Source of the DNA: Verrucomicrobium sp.
GTDB lineage: Bacteria; Verrucomicrobiota; Verrucomicrobiia; Methylacidiphilales; UBA1321
Length of the DNA stretch: 64,000 nt
Direction: 5' to 3'
Assembly (NCBI GenBank): GCA_017849585.1
Contig: JAFIGT010000011.1
Span: forward strand, 1 to 64,000
The translations under genes and the position numbers were made by a program. Below the pieces are notes generated by a model. That model searched no databases. It was not told where the DNA came from and was given only the letters and a program-made list of their open reading frames with translations. Positions 18,703 through 26,814 of the stretch are shown one piece after another. Numbering within the stretch: the stretch's first letter is position 1; each line of letters opens with the position of its first letter.

Positions 18703-18748
18703 GGCAGGGCTGAGCCCTGCACCCGGTAGCTGATTTGCTATGCAAATC
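18703..18748 (-). repeat. Dispersed palindrome, copy 2, plus a second 3-nt-loop hairpin
   Basis: GCAGGGCT (18704-18711) and AGCCCTGC (18713-18720) are the second copy of the block at 10288-10315, on the opposite strand. Next to it, GATTTGC (18732-18738) and GCAAATC (18742-18748) form a hairpin with a TAT loop. Both lie upstream of secA. Confidence 0.75.
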
Positions 18749-18886
18749 GCTTTCAGACCTTCACTTTTCCCACTCCGTCATCCCGAGCGCAGTCGAGGGA
18801 TCGGGCAAAGGGGTGGTGCCTTTACTCCTTTCCCCAAATGCACCATTGCCTCCCCTCCCCAAACCGCGCTAGGGTGCTCGCCCCCT

Positions 18887-19219
18887 ATGAGCAAACCCGT
18901 CTGTCCGTCCTGTGAAATGTCCGATGTCCTCGACCACCCCGACCATTGGGAATGCATGACCTGCGGACACGAATGGCCCCGCGAGCAAAGCGAACCCGAG
19001 CCCGCCGCCCGCGTCGTCAAGGACGCCCACGGCACCGTCCTCGCCGACGGCGACATCGTCGCCCTCATCAAGGACCTGAAATTAAAGGGCTCCTCCCAAG
19101 TCATCAAAGGCGGCACCAAGACCAAGGGCATCAAACTCGTCGACGGCGACCACGAAATCTCCTGCAAGATCGACGGCACCGCCATCGGCCTCAAAGCCTG
19201 CTTCGTGAAGAAGGTTTAG
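18887..19219 (+). CDS. phnA: PhnA/YjdM-family zinc-ribbon protein
   Basis: 110 aa. A zinc ribbon with Cys6, Cys9, Cys23 and Cys26 (CPSC and CMTCGHEW) is followed by the PhnA domain, with DANGT-like DAHGTVLADGD, DLKLKGSSQVIKGGTKTKGI and a DHEISCKIDG end. The family is named from E. coli phnA/yjdM but is not required for phosphonate use; its function is unclear. The ATG at 18887 starts the ribbon; upstream in-frame sequence is low quality. Codon choice is strongly C-ending, shared with the next three plus-strand genes. Confidence 0.92.
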   Translation: MSKPVCPSCEMSDVLDHPDHWECMTCGHEWPREQSEPEPAARVVKDAHGTVLADGDIVALIKDLKLKGSSQVIKGGTKTKGIKLVDGDHEISCKIDGTAIGLKACFVKKV

Positions 19220-19220
19220 G

Positions 19221-19604
19221 TCACGTTTGATCCGGTCGAAGCCTTCGAAAGAGGGTGAGCAAGAGCAGATACAAGAGGCTTCCCCAAAATACAGCCATCA
19301 AGACAAACGATTGAGGGCCGTCTAAAAGACTATGCGGTGGAATCCATGAGAACGGATAGCCCATGACGTTGGAAATAAAGCCGCAAAATCGCGTTAAACC
19401 AGAGAGGGATTCCTTGGTTCGCGGGAGATCGTCCGGCCTCATCATGATGGGGCTCAAGGCAATGCCAGTCGTCATCGCCCAGACTAAAAAGGCAACGACG
19501 GAGCTTCCGACAATTCCAAGGAGATGGAAGGCATATCGGCGGAGTGAAGATCGCGTTCCCGGTTTGATAGGATAAAGGTGTAACCCGCTACGGCGGAATT
19601 TCAA
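19221..19604 (-). CDS. Hypothetical three-helix membrane protein
   Basis: 127 aa with hydrophobic segments at about 26-48 (LLGIVGSSVVAFLVWAMTTG), 70-86 and 99-118 (SFVLMAVFWGSLLYLLLL). Both ends are basic. No family recognised. Its stop lies 1 bp from the converging phnA stop. Its composition is less extreme than its neighbours, which supports a separate gene. Confidence 0.6.
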   Translation of the reverse strand: MKFRRSGLHLYPIKPGTRSSLRRYAFHLLGIVGSSVVAFLVWAMTTGIALSPIMMRPDDLPRTKESLSGLTRFCGFISNVMGYPFSWIPPHSLLDGPQSFVLMAVFWGSLLYLLLLTLFRRLRPDQT

Positions 19605-19843
19605 GCCGTCCGAACGTTGCGAATTCCACCCGCGATTATCGCAAAGCTCCGAACTCTGCCGAATGTCGTTTCAAACCCGGAGGGTTTGCAGCCAGTAATC
19701 GGACGTCCCCCCCATACGCCCGACCCTTGCATTCCTCATTTCTGCAGCCTGCCAAGGGTACCGCGTCACGCTGCGCAAAATTCTTGCCTGCCTTCCCAAT
19801 CGGCGGCAGCTTGAATCCTTCACCCTTACACCCCTTTTTCATC

Positions 19844-20788
19844 ATGAGCCTTTACACTTTCAAGCCCGTCTATCAGGAACGCATCTGGGGCGGCCGCAAC
19901 CTCGAAACCCTTTACAAGCGCGCCATCCCCGCTGGCAAAATCGGCGAAAGCTGGGAACTCGTCGACCGGCCCGAAGCCAATAGCGAACTCCTCGAAGCCG
20001 ACGGCAAAAACACGACCCTGCATGACCTCTGGATGAACAAACGCCAGCAGATCTTCGGCACCGACGCGCCCGACACCCCCCGCTTCCCGATCCTCCTCAA
20101 GCTCCTCGACGCGCAAGACAAACTCAGCGTCCAGGTCCACCCGCCCGCCGCCAAAGCCGCCGAACTCAAGGGCGAACCCAAGACCGAACTCTGGTACTTC
20201 CTCCACACCGAGAAAGACGCGAACATTTACGTCGGCCTGAAAAAAGGCGTCACCCGCGCCGACTTCGAAAAAGCCATCGGCACCCCCAAGCTCGCGGACC
20301 TGCTCCACACCCTGCCCACCTCGCCCAGCCAAGTCATGTTCCTCCCCTCCGGCCGACTCCACGCCATCGGCGCGGGCAACGTCATTTTCGAGATCCAGCA
20401 AAACTCCGACACCACCTATCGCGTGGACGACTGGAGCCGCGTCGACGACAAGGGCAAGGCCCGCGACCTCCACATTCAGGAATCCCTCGCCTCGATCAAC
20501 TTCAACGATCCCGAGCCCACCTTCGGCCAGCCCCACGGCGAACGCGTCATCGAGTGCCCCTACTTCTCCATCTACCGCACCTTCCTCTTCCCCGGCGAAT
20601 ACCGCACGTGGAACCCGAACGGCAAGAGCTTCCAGTACCACTTCCTCGCGCAGGGCGAAGTGACCCTCGACAAACGCACCTTCACCGCCGGTCAAGGCTG
20701 GCTCGTCTCCGCCGACACGCCGCAGTACGACATCACCCCCGGCAAAGAAGGCGCCGAACTCGTCACCGTCCAGCTCGGCATCGCATAG
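19844..20788 (+). CDS. manA: Mannose-6-phosphate isomerase, class I (short form)
   Basis: 314 aa, about the length of the Bacillus-type enzyme. Interconverts mannose-6-P and fructose-6-P, feeding GDP-mannose for glycans. Seen: KPVYQERIWGGRNL, GESWELVDRP, PILLKLLDAQDKLSVQVHP (zinc ligands in QVHP), ELWYFL and PSGRLHAIGAGNVIFEIQQ with the conserved HAIG. The ATG at 19844 begins the domain; a pyrimidine-rich leader (CCCTTACACCCCTTTTTC) precedes it and no Shine-Dalgarno is present. Third codon positions are mostly C. Confidence 0.95.
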   Translation: MSLYTFKPVYQERIWGGRNLETLYKRAIPAGKIGESWELVDRPEANSELLEADGKNTTLHDLWMNKRQQIFGTDAPDTPRFPILLKLLDAQDKLSVQVHPPAAKAAELKGEPKTELWYFLHTEKDANIYVGLKKGVTRADFEKAIGTPKLADLLHTLPTSPSQVMFLPSGRLHAIGAGNVIFEIQQNSDTTYRVDDWSRVDDKGKARDLHIQESLASINFNDPEPTFGQPHGERVIECPYFSIYRTFLFPGEYRTWNPNGKSFQYHFLAQGEVTLDKRTFTAGQGWLVSADTPQYDITPGKEGAELVTVQLGIA

Positions 20789-20815
20789 GCACACCTCCAC
20801 GCTTCTGCATTGTAG

Positions 20816-20921
20816 GGCGGTTCTGTGAACCGCCAATTTGGCAGCTTCGCTTTCATTCGACATCAGCATGACTGACGTCGAATGCGTTCTATTGGGTCCA
20901 GCGTCACGATGGGCACGCTGG
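20816..20921. repeat. Intergenic hairpin cluster downstream of manA
   Basis: GGCGGTTC (20816-20823) and GAACCGCC (20827-20834) form a perfect 3-nt-loop hairpin that could terminate manA. ATTCGAC/GTCGAAT arms follow around 20858-20884. CCAGCGT (20898-20904) and ACGCTGG (20915-20921) repeat the arms of the palindrome at 29481-29495. Confidence 0.65.
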
Positions 20922-20974
20922 AATTTGGAAATTGGCAATGGCCTCTTGCTGGGGCATGCTTGTCCTTTCACCCC

Positions 20975-21919
20975 ATGGCCGCCATCTGGACAGTTCTGAG
21001 TGCCGTCTTGCCGATCTTCGCGATCATCGGCGCGGGCATCTTCATGCGCCGCACCGGTAAACTCACCGCCGAAGCCGACCAGAGCCTCATGCGGCTCACC
21101 GTCAATCTCCTCTACCCCTGCCTCATCCTCAGTTCGCTGCTGAATAACCGCGTCGTCAACGAACCCAGTAATCTCTTCTGGGCCCCGCTCCTCGGTGTTG
21201 CCACGGCGGCGGCGGGATTCGGCCTCGCCCTTGTCGTCGGCCAGTTCATGAAATTGCCGCCCACCTCCCGGCAAACCTTCAGCTTCGTCGTCGGCATCTA
21301 CAACTACGGCTACATCCCCGTCCCGCTCGTCATCCTCCTCTTTGACCGCGCCACGCTCGGCGTCCTCTGGCTCTTCACCCTCGGCGTCGAAACCACCTTC
21401 TGGACCCTCGGCTTCATGGTCCTGCGCGGCAGCTCCTGGCGCGACGGCCTCAAGCAACTCCTCAGCCCCCCCATCCTCGCCATCGTCGTCGGCGTCCTCT
21501 TCAATCTCGCCCACGCCGACGATTACCTCCCCAAATTCCTCACCAACACCGTCGGCCTCATCGGCAACTGCGCCATCCCCATCGCCCTCGTCACCATCGG
21601 CGCCACCATCCACGACTACTGGGACGACTTCCACCCGCGCGAAGACTGGCAGACCACCGTCAGCGGCATCTCCCTGCGCCTGCTCGCCCTCCCCCTGCTC
21701 TTCATTCTCGCCGCCTGCTGGCTGCCCTGCTCCGTCGAACTCAAGCGCATCCTCGTCGTCCAGGCCGCCATGCCCTGCGGCCTCTTCCCCATCCTCATCA
21801 CCAAACAGGAACAGGGCGACGTCGGCCTCGCCCTGCGCGTTGTGCTATGGACCACCGCCCTCGGCATCGTCACGATTCCGCTCTGGCTGAAATTCGGCAT
21901 GATCGCGGTCGGCGTGTGA
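20975..21919 (+). CDS. AEC-family (auxin efflux carrier-like) transporter
   Basis: 314 aa, about ten membrane segments in two halves. ILPIFAIIGAG-like start (VLPIFAIIGAGIFMRR), LTVNLLYPCLILSSLL, FVVGIYNYGYIPVPLV and IPIALVTIGATI are typical of bacterial AEC permeases, which move small carboxylates or related solutes across the inner membrane. The substrate is unknown. The ATG at 20975 follows a CCTTTCACCCC leader. Strongly C-biased codons as in manA and birA. Confidence 0.9.
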   Translation: MAAIWTVLSAVLPIFAIIGAGIFMRRTGKLTAEADQSLMRLTVNLLYPCLILSSLLNNRVVNEPSNLFWAPLLGVATAAAGFGLALVVGQFMKLPPTSRQTFSFVVGIYNYGYIPVPLVILLFDRATLGVLWLFTLGVETTFWTLGFMVLRGSSWRDGLKQLLSPPILAIVVGVLFNLAHADDYLPKFLTNTVGLIGNCAIPIALVTIGATIHDYWDDFHPREDWQTTVSGISLRLLALPLLFILAACWLPCSVELKRILVVQAAMPCGLFPILITKQEQGDVGLALRVVLWTTALGIVTIPLWLKFGMIAVGV

Positions 21920-22058
21920 TCGAAGTCAAAACTCAAAAGTGTTCCGAATGAAAATCGGGTATGGGCACAGAACTTCTGCGAGCCGCAAAATCCACATCCT
22001 TTTGCGTTTTAGGTTGTCATTTTGACTTTTGACCTTTGAGATTTGACTTCACCACCCC

Positions 22059-23036
22059 ATGACCACCGCCATCGACATCCTCATCCTGCGCGCGCTCTTC
22101 TCCAACCCGAGCCGCTACGTCTCCGGTGAAGATCTCGCCACGCAAGCCGGTGTCTCCCGCGCCGCCATCTGGAAACACCTCGACCAGCTCCAGAAAATCG
22201 GTTACCCCATCGAAGCCCAGCCCCACCAAGGCTACCGCCTCCTCGCCCCGCCCGACGTCTGGTGCGCCGACGAAATCGCCGCCCGCCTCCCCGATCCCGC
22301 CCCCGGCGAACCCAACTGGCGCGTCCTCCTCTTTCAGGAAACCGCCTCCACCAACGACCTCGTCTGGCGCGAAGCGCAGAACGGCGCGCAGGAGGGACTC
22401 GTCATCATCGCCGAACAACAAAGCTCCGGCCGCGGCCGACAGGGCCGCCAATGGCAATCGTGCGCCAAGTCCGGCCTCTACGCCTCCGCGCTGCTGCGTC
22501 CCCATTGGCCCCTCTCGCAAATCACGCGCCTCACCATCGTCTCCAGTCTCGCCGTGGCCGAAGCAGTCGAAAAATTATGCGGCAAGGAAGTCCGCATCAA
22601 ATGGCCCAACGACGTTTTCATGCGCGGCAAAAAACTCGGCGGTATTCTCACCGAAGTGCAAGCCGACCCCGAAGCCATCCGCTTCGCCGTCGTCGGCATC
22701 GGCCTCAATGTCTCGCAAACCAAAAGCGATTTCCCCGACGCGCTCCACGCCATCGCCACCTCGTTGAAAATCGAAACCGGCCACGACTACCGCCGCGCCG
22801 ATTTGCTCATTGCCATCCTCGGCACCATGCAACGTCATTACCGCGAGCCCTTCGAAGTCGTCCGTCAGGCGTGGTCCGAACGCTGCTTCAGCCTCGGCCA
22901 AACCATCTCCGTTCGCACCCCCGCCGGACAGCTAGTCGGCCAGGCCGTCGGCCTCGACGAAAACGGCGCCTTGTTGCTGCGCGCCGAAAGCGGCCGCATC
23001 ACTCCCATCACCGCCGGGGATATCCTGCCAGCGTGA
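22059..23036 (+). CDS. birA: Bifunctional biotin-[acetyl-CoA-carboxylase] ligase / biotin operon repressor
   Basis: 325 aa. An N-terminal winged helix (residues about 1-65, GEDLATQAGVSRAAIWKHLDQL) binds DNA; the central ligase domain has TASTNDLVWREA, the biotinyl-AMP loop SSGRGRQGRQWQS, IKWPNDVFMRGKKLGGIL and VVGIGLNVSQ; a small SH3-like C-terminal domain closes it. It makes biotinyl-5'-AMP, biotinylates acetyl-CoA carboxylase and may repress biotin genes. No biotin gene or operator lies next to it. A CACCACCCC leader precedes the ATG. Confidence 0.96.
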   Translation: MTTAIDILILRALFSNPSRYVSGEDLATQAGVSRAAIWKHLDQLQKIGYPIEAQPHQGYRLLAPPDVWCADEIAARLPDPAPGEPNWRVLLFQETASTNDLVWREAQNGAQEGLVIIAEQQSSGRGRQGRQWQSCAKSGLYASALLRPHWPLSQITRLTIVSSLAVAEAVEKLCGKEVRIKWPNDVFMRGKKLGGILTEVQADPEAIRFAVVGIGLNVSQTKSDFPDALHAIATSLKIETGHDYRRADLLIAILGTMQRHYREPFEVVRQAWSERCFSLGQTISVRTPAGQLVGQAVGLDENGALLLRAESGRITPITAGDILPA

Positions 23037-23437
23037 CACTTTCGAGCTTGGGGCTCTGGCGGATCAGGCAAGAAACCGCTCCGCATTCCTGCTGTCCGCA
23101 AAAAATGTCGCACACGCAGCTCACGTAGCCAACCTAACGCAAACGCTCCGGCCGGAACTGTGCTTGAATGGGGGCATGACTCGCCCGCTCTTCTTCTCCC
23201 TCGTGACTGCCTGCCGCGGAGTGGGGGAAAGGGCCTACTGGAGACGTTGGGAGCGGTTTGGAGTCGCGACTAAATTTTTCAATAGAGATGCTTTCCCCTC
23301 ATTTCCCGAGGGAAAAATGCCGATTTTATTTACACTATCGAAACGAGGCCCCTTTTTCTCTTCAGTTTTAAACACAGAAGGGACATTCTAGGGGGCGTCG
23401 CCTTACTTCCTTCACTTTGACCCTTACCCCTTTTTTT
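23037..23437. other. 401-bp gap without a supported gene
   Basis: Between birA and glcD. A 75-codon plus-strand frame at 23164-23391 has a weak start and no recognisable features, so it is not called. The last 40 bp is the pyrimidine-rich leader of glcD. A weak CCCCTCATTTCCCGAGGG-type fold is near 23300. The glcDF promoter is expected here but no clear -35/-10 was seen. Confidence 0.5.
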
Positions 23438-24814
23438 ATGGATCTCCAAACCCTCCGCGAAATCGTCGGCAACGAGAACGTGCTGACACAAAAAGAAGAC
23501 CTCATCGTTTACAGCTACGACGGCACTGCCGCGCAAGATCACCAGCTCCCGCTGGCCGTGGTGTTTGCGCGCACGACCGGCGAAGTCAGCGCCATCGTGA
23601 AACTTTGCGCCGCCGAAGGACTCCCGCTCGTCACGCGTGGCTCGGGCACCGGTCTCTCGGGCGGCAGCATGCCCCCGGCGGGCGCGTTGGTTTTGTGTCT
23701 GACGAAGATGGATCAAATTCTGGAAGTCGATTCGCGCAACCTGACGCTCCTCTGCGAAGCGGGGGCGATCACGCAAACGGTTGCCGCGCGCGCCGAACAG
23801 GCGGGTCTCTTTTATCCGCCCGATCCGGGCTCGGGCAAGATTTCCACCATCGGCGGCAACGTCGCGGAAAACTCCGGCGGCTTGCGCGGCTTGAAGTATG
23901 GCGTGACGCGCAATTACGTCATGGGCATGGAAGTCGTCCTCGCGGACGGCTCCGTGATCTGGCTCGGCAACAAGTGTGTGAAGGACGTGGCCGGTTACTC
24001 GATGAAGGATGTCTTCATCGGTTCGGAGGGCACGCTCGGCATCATCACCAAGGTGCTGCTCAAGCTCATCCCCAAACCCGCCGCGCGCAAGACCTTGCTC
24101 GCCGTGTATGACCGCATGGAGTCCGCCGCGGAAACTGTCTCGGCGATCATCGCCGCGCAGATCATTCCGTGTACGCTCGAGTTCCTCGATCGCGTGACCA
24201 TCGGTTGCGTGGAAGGCTACGCCAAGATCGGTCTGCCACTCGATGCAGAAGCGATTCTTCTGATGGAAACTGACGGCCACGCCGCCGCGGTCAATGAAGA
24301 AGCGGCTGCGATGGAAGCGCTCGCCCGCCAGAACGGTGCGCGTTCCGTGCAGGTCGCGCAGAGTGTTGAGGAATCGAACAAGCTCGCCGCCGCCCGCCGC
24401 ACCGCCTTCTCCGCGCTCGCGCGCGTGTCGCCGACAACCATTCTCGAAGACGCCACTGTACCGCGCAGCGAACTCGCCAAGATGGTGCGTCGCATTCAGG
24501 AAATCGCGAAGCAGTACGACTTGAAGATCGGCACCTTCGGCCACATGGGCGATGGCAACCTGCATCCCACGTTCCTTACCAATGAGAAAAACCACGTCGA
24601 GATGGAGCGCGTGGAAAAAGCGATGGTCGAGATCTTCGACTACGCCGTGGAACTCGGCGGCACGATCACCGGCGAACACGGTGTCGGCATCGCCAAGAAA
24701 CCGTTCCTCGCCAAGGCGCTCGGCGACGGCAGCATCGCGCTGTTCCGCTCGCTCAAGCAGTCGCTCGACCCGAAGGGCATTCTCAACCCCGGCAAGATCT
24801 TCGACGCTGCGTAA
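23438..24814 (+). CDS. glcD: Glycolate oxidase FAD-binding subunit GlcD
   Basis: 458 aa. FAD-linked oxidase (FAD_binding_4 at about 35-175, FAD-oxidase C at about 210-455): RGSGTGLSGGSMP, PDPGSGKISTIGGNVAENSGG, GNKCVKDVAGYSMKDVFIGSEG, GTFGHMGDGNLHP and GEHGVGIAKKPFL. Oxidises glycolate (or D-lactate) to the keto acid and passes electrons to the iron-sulphur subunit. The ATG at 23438 follows CCCTTACCCCTTTTTTT; seven in-frame upstream codons from 23417 are part of that leader. glcF follows after 26 bp. A glcE gene is not adjacent, so the complex may be the two-subunit type. Confidence 0.94.
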   Translation: MDLQTLREIVGNENVLTQKEDLIVYSYDGTAAQDHQLPLAVVFARTTGEVSAIVKLCAAEGLPLVTRGSGTGLSGGSMPPAGALVLCLTKMDQILEVDSRNLTLLCEAGAITQTVAARAEQAGLFYPPDPGSGKISTIGGNVAENSGGLRGLKYGVTRNYVMGMEVVLADGSVIWLGNKCVKDVAGYSMKDVFIGSEGTLGIITKVLLKLIPKPAARKTLLAVYDRMESAAETVSAIIAAQIIPCTLEFLDRVTIGCVEGYAKIGLPLDAEAILLMETDGHAAAVNEEAAAMEALARQNGARSVQVAQSVEESNKLAAARRTAFSALARVSPTTILEDATVPRSELAKMVRRIQEIAKQYDLKIGTFGHMGDGNLHPTFLTNEKNHVEMERVEKAMVEIFDYAVELGGTITGEHGVGIAKKPFLAKALGDGSIALFRSLKQSLDPKGILNPGKIFDAA

Positions 24815-24840
24815 ATTGTCCCCCTCACCCGTCACACGCC

Positions 24841-26136
24841 ATGTCTTCTCACCTCAAAGATCTCGACTACTCGGTGTTGCAACAATGCATGCACTGCGGC
24901 ATGTGTCTGCCCACCTGCCCCACCTACGATGCCACCAAGCTGGAGCGTCACAGCCCGCGCGGTCGCATCGCGCTCATGCGCAGCATCGCCGATGGACAGC
25001 TCGAGGCGACGGAAGCGTTCGGTGACGAAATGTATTATTGCCTCGGCTGTCTTGCCTGCACGACGGCGTGCCCGGCGGGCGTCGACTACGCGCATCTTTT
25101 CGAAATGGCGCGCGCCGAATGCGAGCGTTCCGGAAAATTGAAAAGCGTTAAACGTGATGTTATTCGCGCGACATTAATTAAAGGATTCTTCATGCATCCG
25201 CACTGGATGCGACTCCTCGGCCGCGTGATCTGGCTTTACGAAGTCACCGGCGTGCAGTGGCTCATTCGCACGCTGAAATTAACGAAGCTCGTGCCGCAAC
25301 GTTATCAGGATCTCGAAGCGCAAACGCCCGAGGTGAAAGCGAAGTTCTCGAATCAATTAATCGCCCCGATTGAAACACCGAAGACAACGAAATATCGCGT
25401 CGGTTTGCTCACGGGCTGTGTACAGGATTTGTTCTATTCTGATATTAATCGCGACACGGTTGATGTGCTCCTCGCGCACGACTGCGAAGTTTTTACGCCG
25501 CCTGTGCAGTATTGTTGCGGCTCGCTCCATGGCCACAATGGAGAACTCGAAGCCGCGGCTGATCTCGCCCGCAAGCAGCTCGATATGTTCGACGTTTTCA
25601 AGCTGGATGCGATCATCACCAATGCCGGCGGCTGCGGTTCGCATCTGAAACACTATGATCGTTTGCTCGAGCACGATCCGGTCTATGCCGAACGGGCGAA
25701 AATCTGGTCGCACAAAATGAAGGACATCCACGAATGGCTCGTGGAAATCGGTTTGCGCGCGCCGAAGGGCAATCAACCCGCCCAGGTTGTGACCTACCAT
25801 GAATCGTGTCACCTCGCCCATGGCCAGCAGATCACCCAGCAGCCGCGCGCCATGCTGCGCTCCATCCCCGGCCTGAAGCTGGTGGAACTGCCCGAGTCGA
25901 ACTGGTGCTGTGGCAGCGCCGGCGTGTATAATATCACGCAACCTGACATGTCCGCCCAGTTGCTTGCGCGCAAAATGCAACATATTGCGGGCACGCAAGC
26001 TCCCATCGTTGCCACCGCCAACCCCGGCTGTTTTCTGCAATTGGTCAATGGTGCCCGTAAGCATGGCATCACCATTCACGTGGTCGCGCCGATAAGTTTA
26101 CTGGCCCGCGCATTTCGGCACGAGTCCTGCAACTAA
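24841..26136 (+). CDS. glcF: Glycolate oxidase iron-sulphur subunit GlcF
   Basis: 431 aa. Two 4Fe-4S clusters near the N-terminus (CMHCGMCLPTCPTY and CLGCLACTTACPAG), then two CCG domains (YCCGSLHGH and WCCGSAGVYN) as in GlcF and heterodisulphide-reductase-like proteins. Takes electrons from GlcD to the quinone pool at the inner membrane. Lactate dehydrogenase-type complexes are an alternative given the family's breadth. Its TAA stop is in the loop of a perfect hairpin. Confidence 0.94.
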   Translation: MSSHLKDLDYSVLQQCMHCGMCLPTCPTYDATKLERHSPRGRIALMRSIADGQLEATEAFGDEMYYCLGCLACTTACPAGVDYAHLFEMARAECERSGKLKSVKRDVIRATLIKGFFMHPHWMRLLGRVIWLYEVTGVQWLIRTLKLTKLVPQRYQDLEAQTPEVKAKFSNQLIAPIETPKTTKYRVGLLTGCVQDLFYSDINRDTVDVLLAHDCEVFTPPVQYCCGSLHGHNGELEAAADLARKQLDMFDVFKLDAIITNAGGCGSHLKHYDRLLEHDPVYAERAKIWSHKMKDIHEWLVEIGLRAPKGNQPAQVVTYHESCHLAHGQQITQQPRAMLRSIPGLKLVELPESNWCCGSAGVYNITQPDMSAQLLARKMQHIAGTQAPIVATANPGCFLQLVNGARKHGITIHVVAPISLLARAFRHESCN

Positions 26137-26148
26137 GTGTTGCAGGAC
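26124..26148 (+). terminator. Hairpin enclosing the glcF stop codon
   Basis: GTCCTGCAAC (26124-26133) and GTTGCAGGAC (26139-26148) form a perfect 10-bp stem; the loop TAAGT carries the stop codon at 26134-26136. No T run follows, so it may protect mRNA or terminate weakly. Confidence 0.6.
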
Positions 26149-26324
26149 ATCACATGACGTACTCTTCGCTGTACAAGTGGCCGCACTTCGGTTATGCTTT
26201 AGCCTGTAAAATATCAGGCCTGCAAAATAAATCGGACGCTAATATAGGCAATTATTGCTCATGTTTTGTGAATAACTCTCCGACTTATTAATTAGAAACA
26301 TTTAAAAACTAGCGAGTCAGGGCC

Positions 26325-26807
26325 ATGAAATCTAATCTTCCCCCTCAAACCTCCAAAATCGTTCTGCCCAAATCGAAGGCAGGACACCCTCGCTATTTCT
26401 TTCGCGGTGCCTTTTCGGGTGACCAGCCCAAAGCGATCCAACGTCTGGCCTTGGTCGTGGATGACGATAAAGCCGTTCGCCATGCCATCAAAAGCGTGTT
26501 GGAACGCCGCCTCCATCTCAAAGTCTATGTGGCGTCCAACGGGGCCGAGGGCATCCGTCAGGTCCGGTCGCATCATTTCGATCTGATTATCTCCGACGTG
26601 AATATGCCGATCATGGATGGCATCGCGTTCTATGACTGGCTCGACAAAAACCAGCATCAGGACGTGGAGAAATTCATGTTCGTCACCGGTGGCAACGATC
26701 TGGACACCGACATCCGTGCGTTTCGAGGCGGCGCCATCAAGGTGCTCGACAAGCCCTTCGCGCTGATGGATTTCGTGAACAACTGCACCACGCTGCTGCG
26801 GAGCTGA
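26325..26807 (+). CDS. Stand-alone response-regulator receiver protein
   Basis: 160 aa. A 40-residue basic lead is followed by one receiver domain (about 41-160): acidic pair Asp46/Asp47 in VVDDDKAV, phospho-acceptor Asp91 in ISDVNMPIMDG, Thr121 and Lys143 (LDKPF). No output domain, so it works like CheY or Spo0F, or relays to another protein. No kinase is nearby, so it is an orphan here. A 188-bp AT-rich leader precedes it. It converges on cobQ with a 7-bp gap. Confidence 0.92.
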   Translation: MKSNLPPQTSKIVLPKSKAGHPRYFFRGAFSGDQPKAIQRLALVVDDDKAVRHAIKSVLERRLHLKVYVASNGAEGIRQVRSHHFDLIISDVNMPIMDGIAFYDWLDKNQHQDVEKFMFVTGGNDLDTDIRAFRGGAIKVLDKPFALMDFVNNCTTLLRS

Positions 26808-26814
26808 TCGGCTC

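Noticed and set aside
19826-21634. 602-codon minus-strand frame rich in Gly, Glu, Asp and Val
   Set aside because: Its composition mirrors the C-biased codons of manA and the AEC transporter on the plus strand; no domain seen.
23164-23391. 75-codon frame between birA and glcD
   Set aside because: No start signal, no domain, and uneven composition.
23330-24835. 501-codon frame antisense to glcD
   Set aside because: GlcD motifs occupy the plus strand completely.
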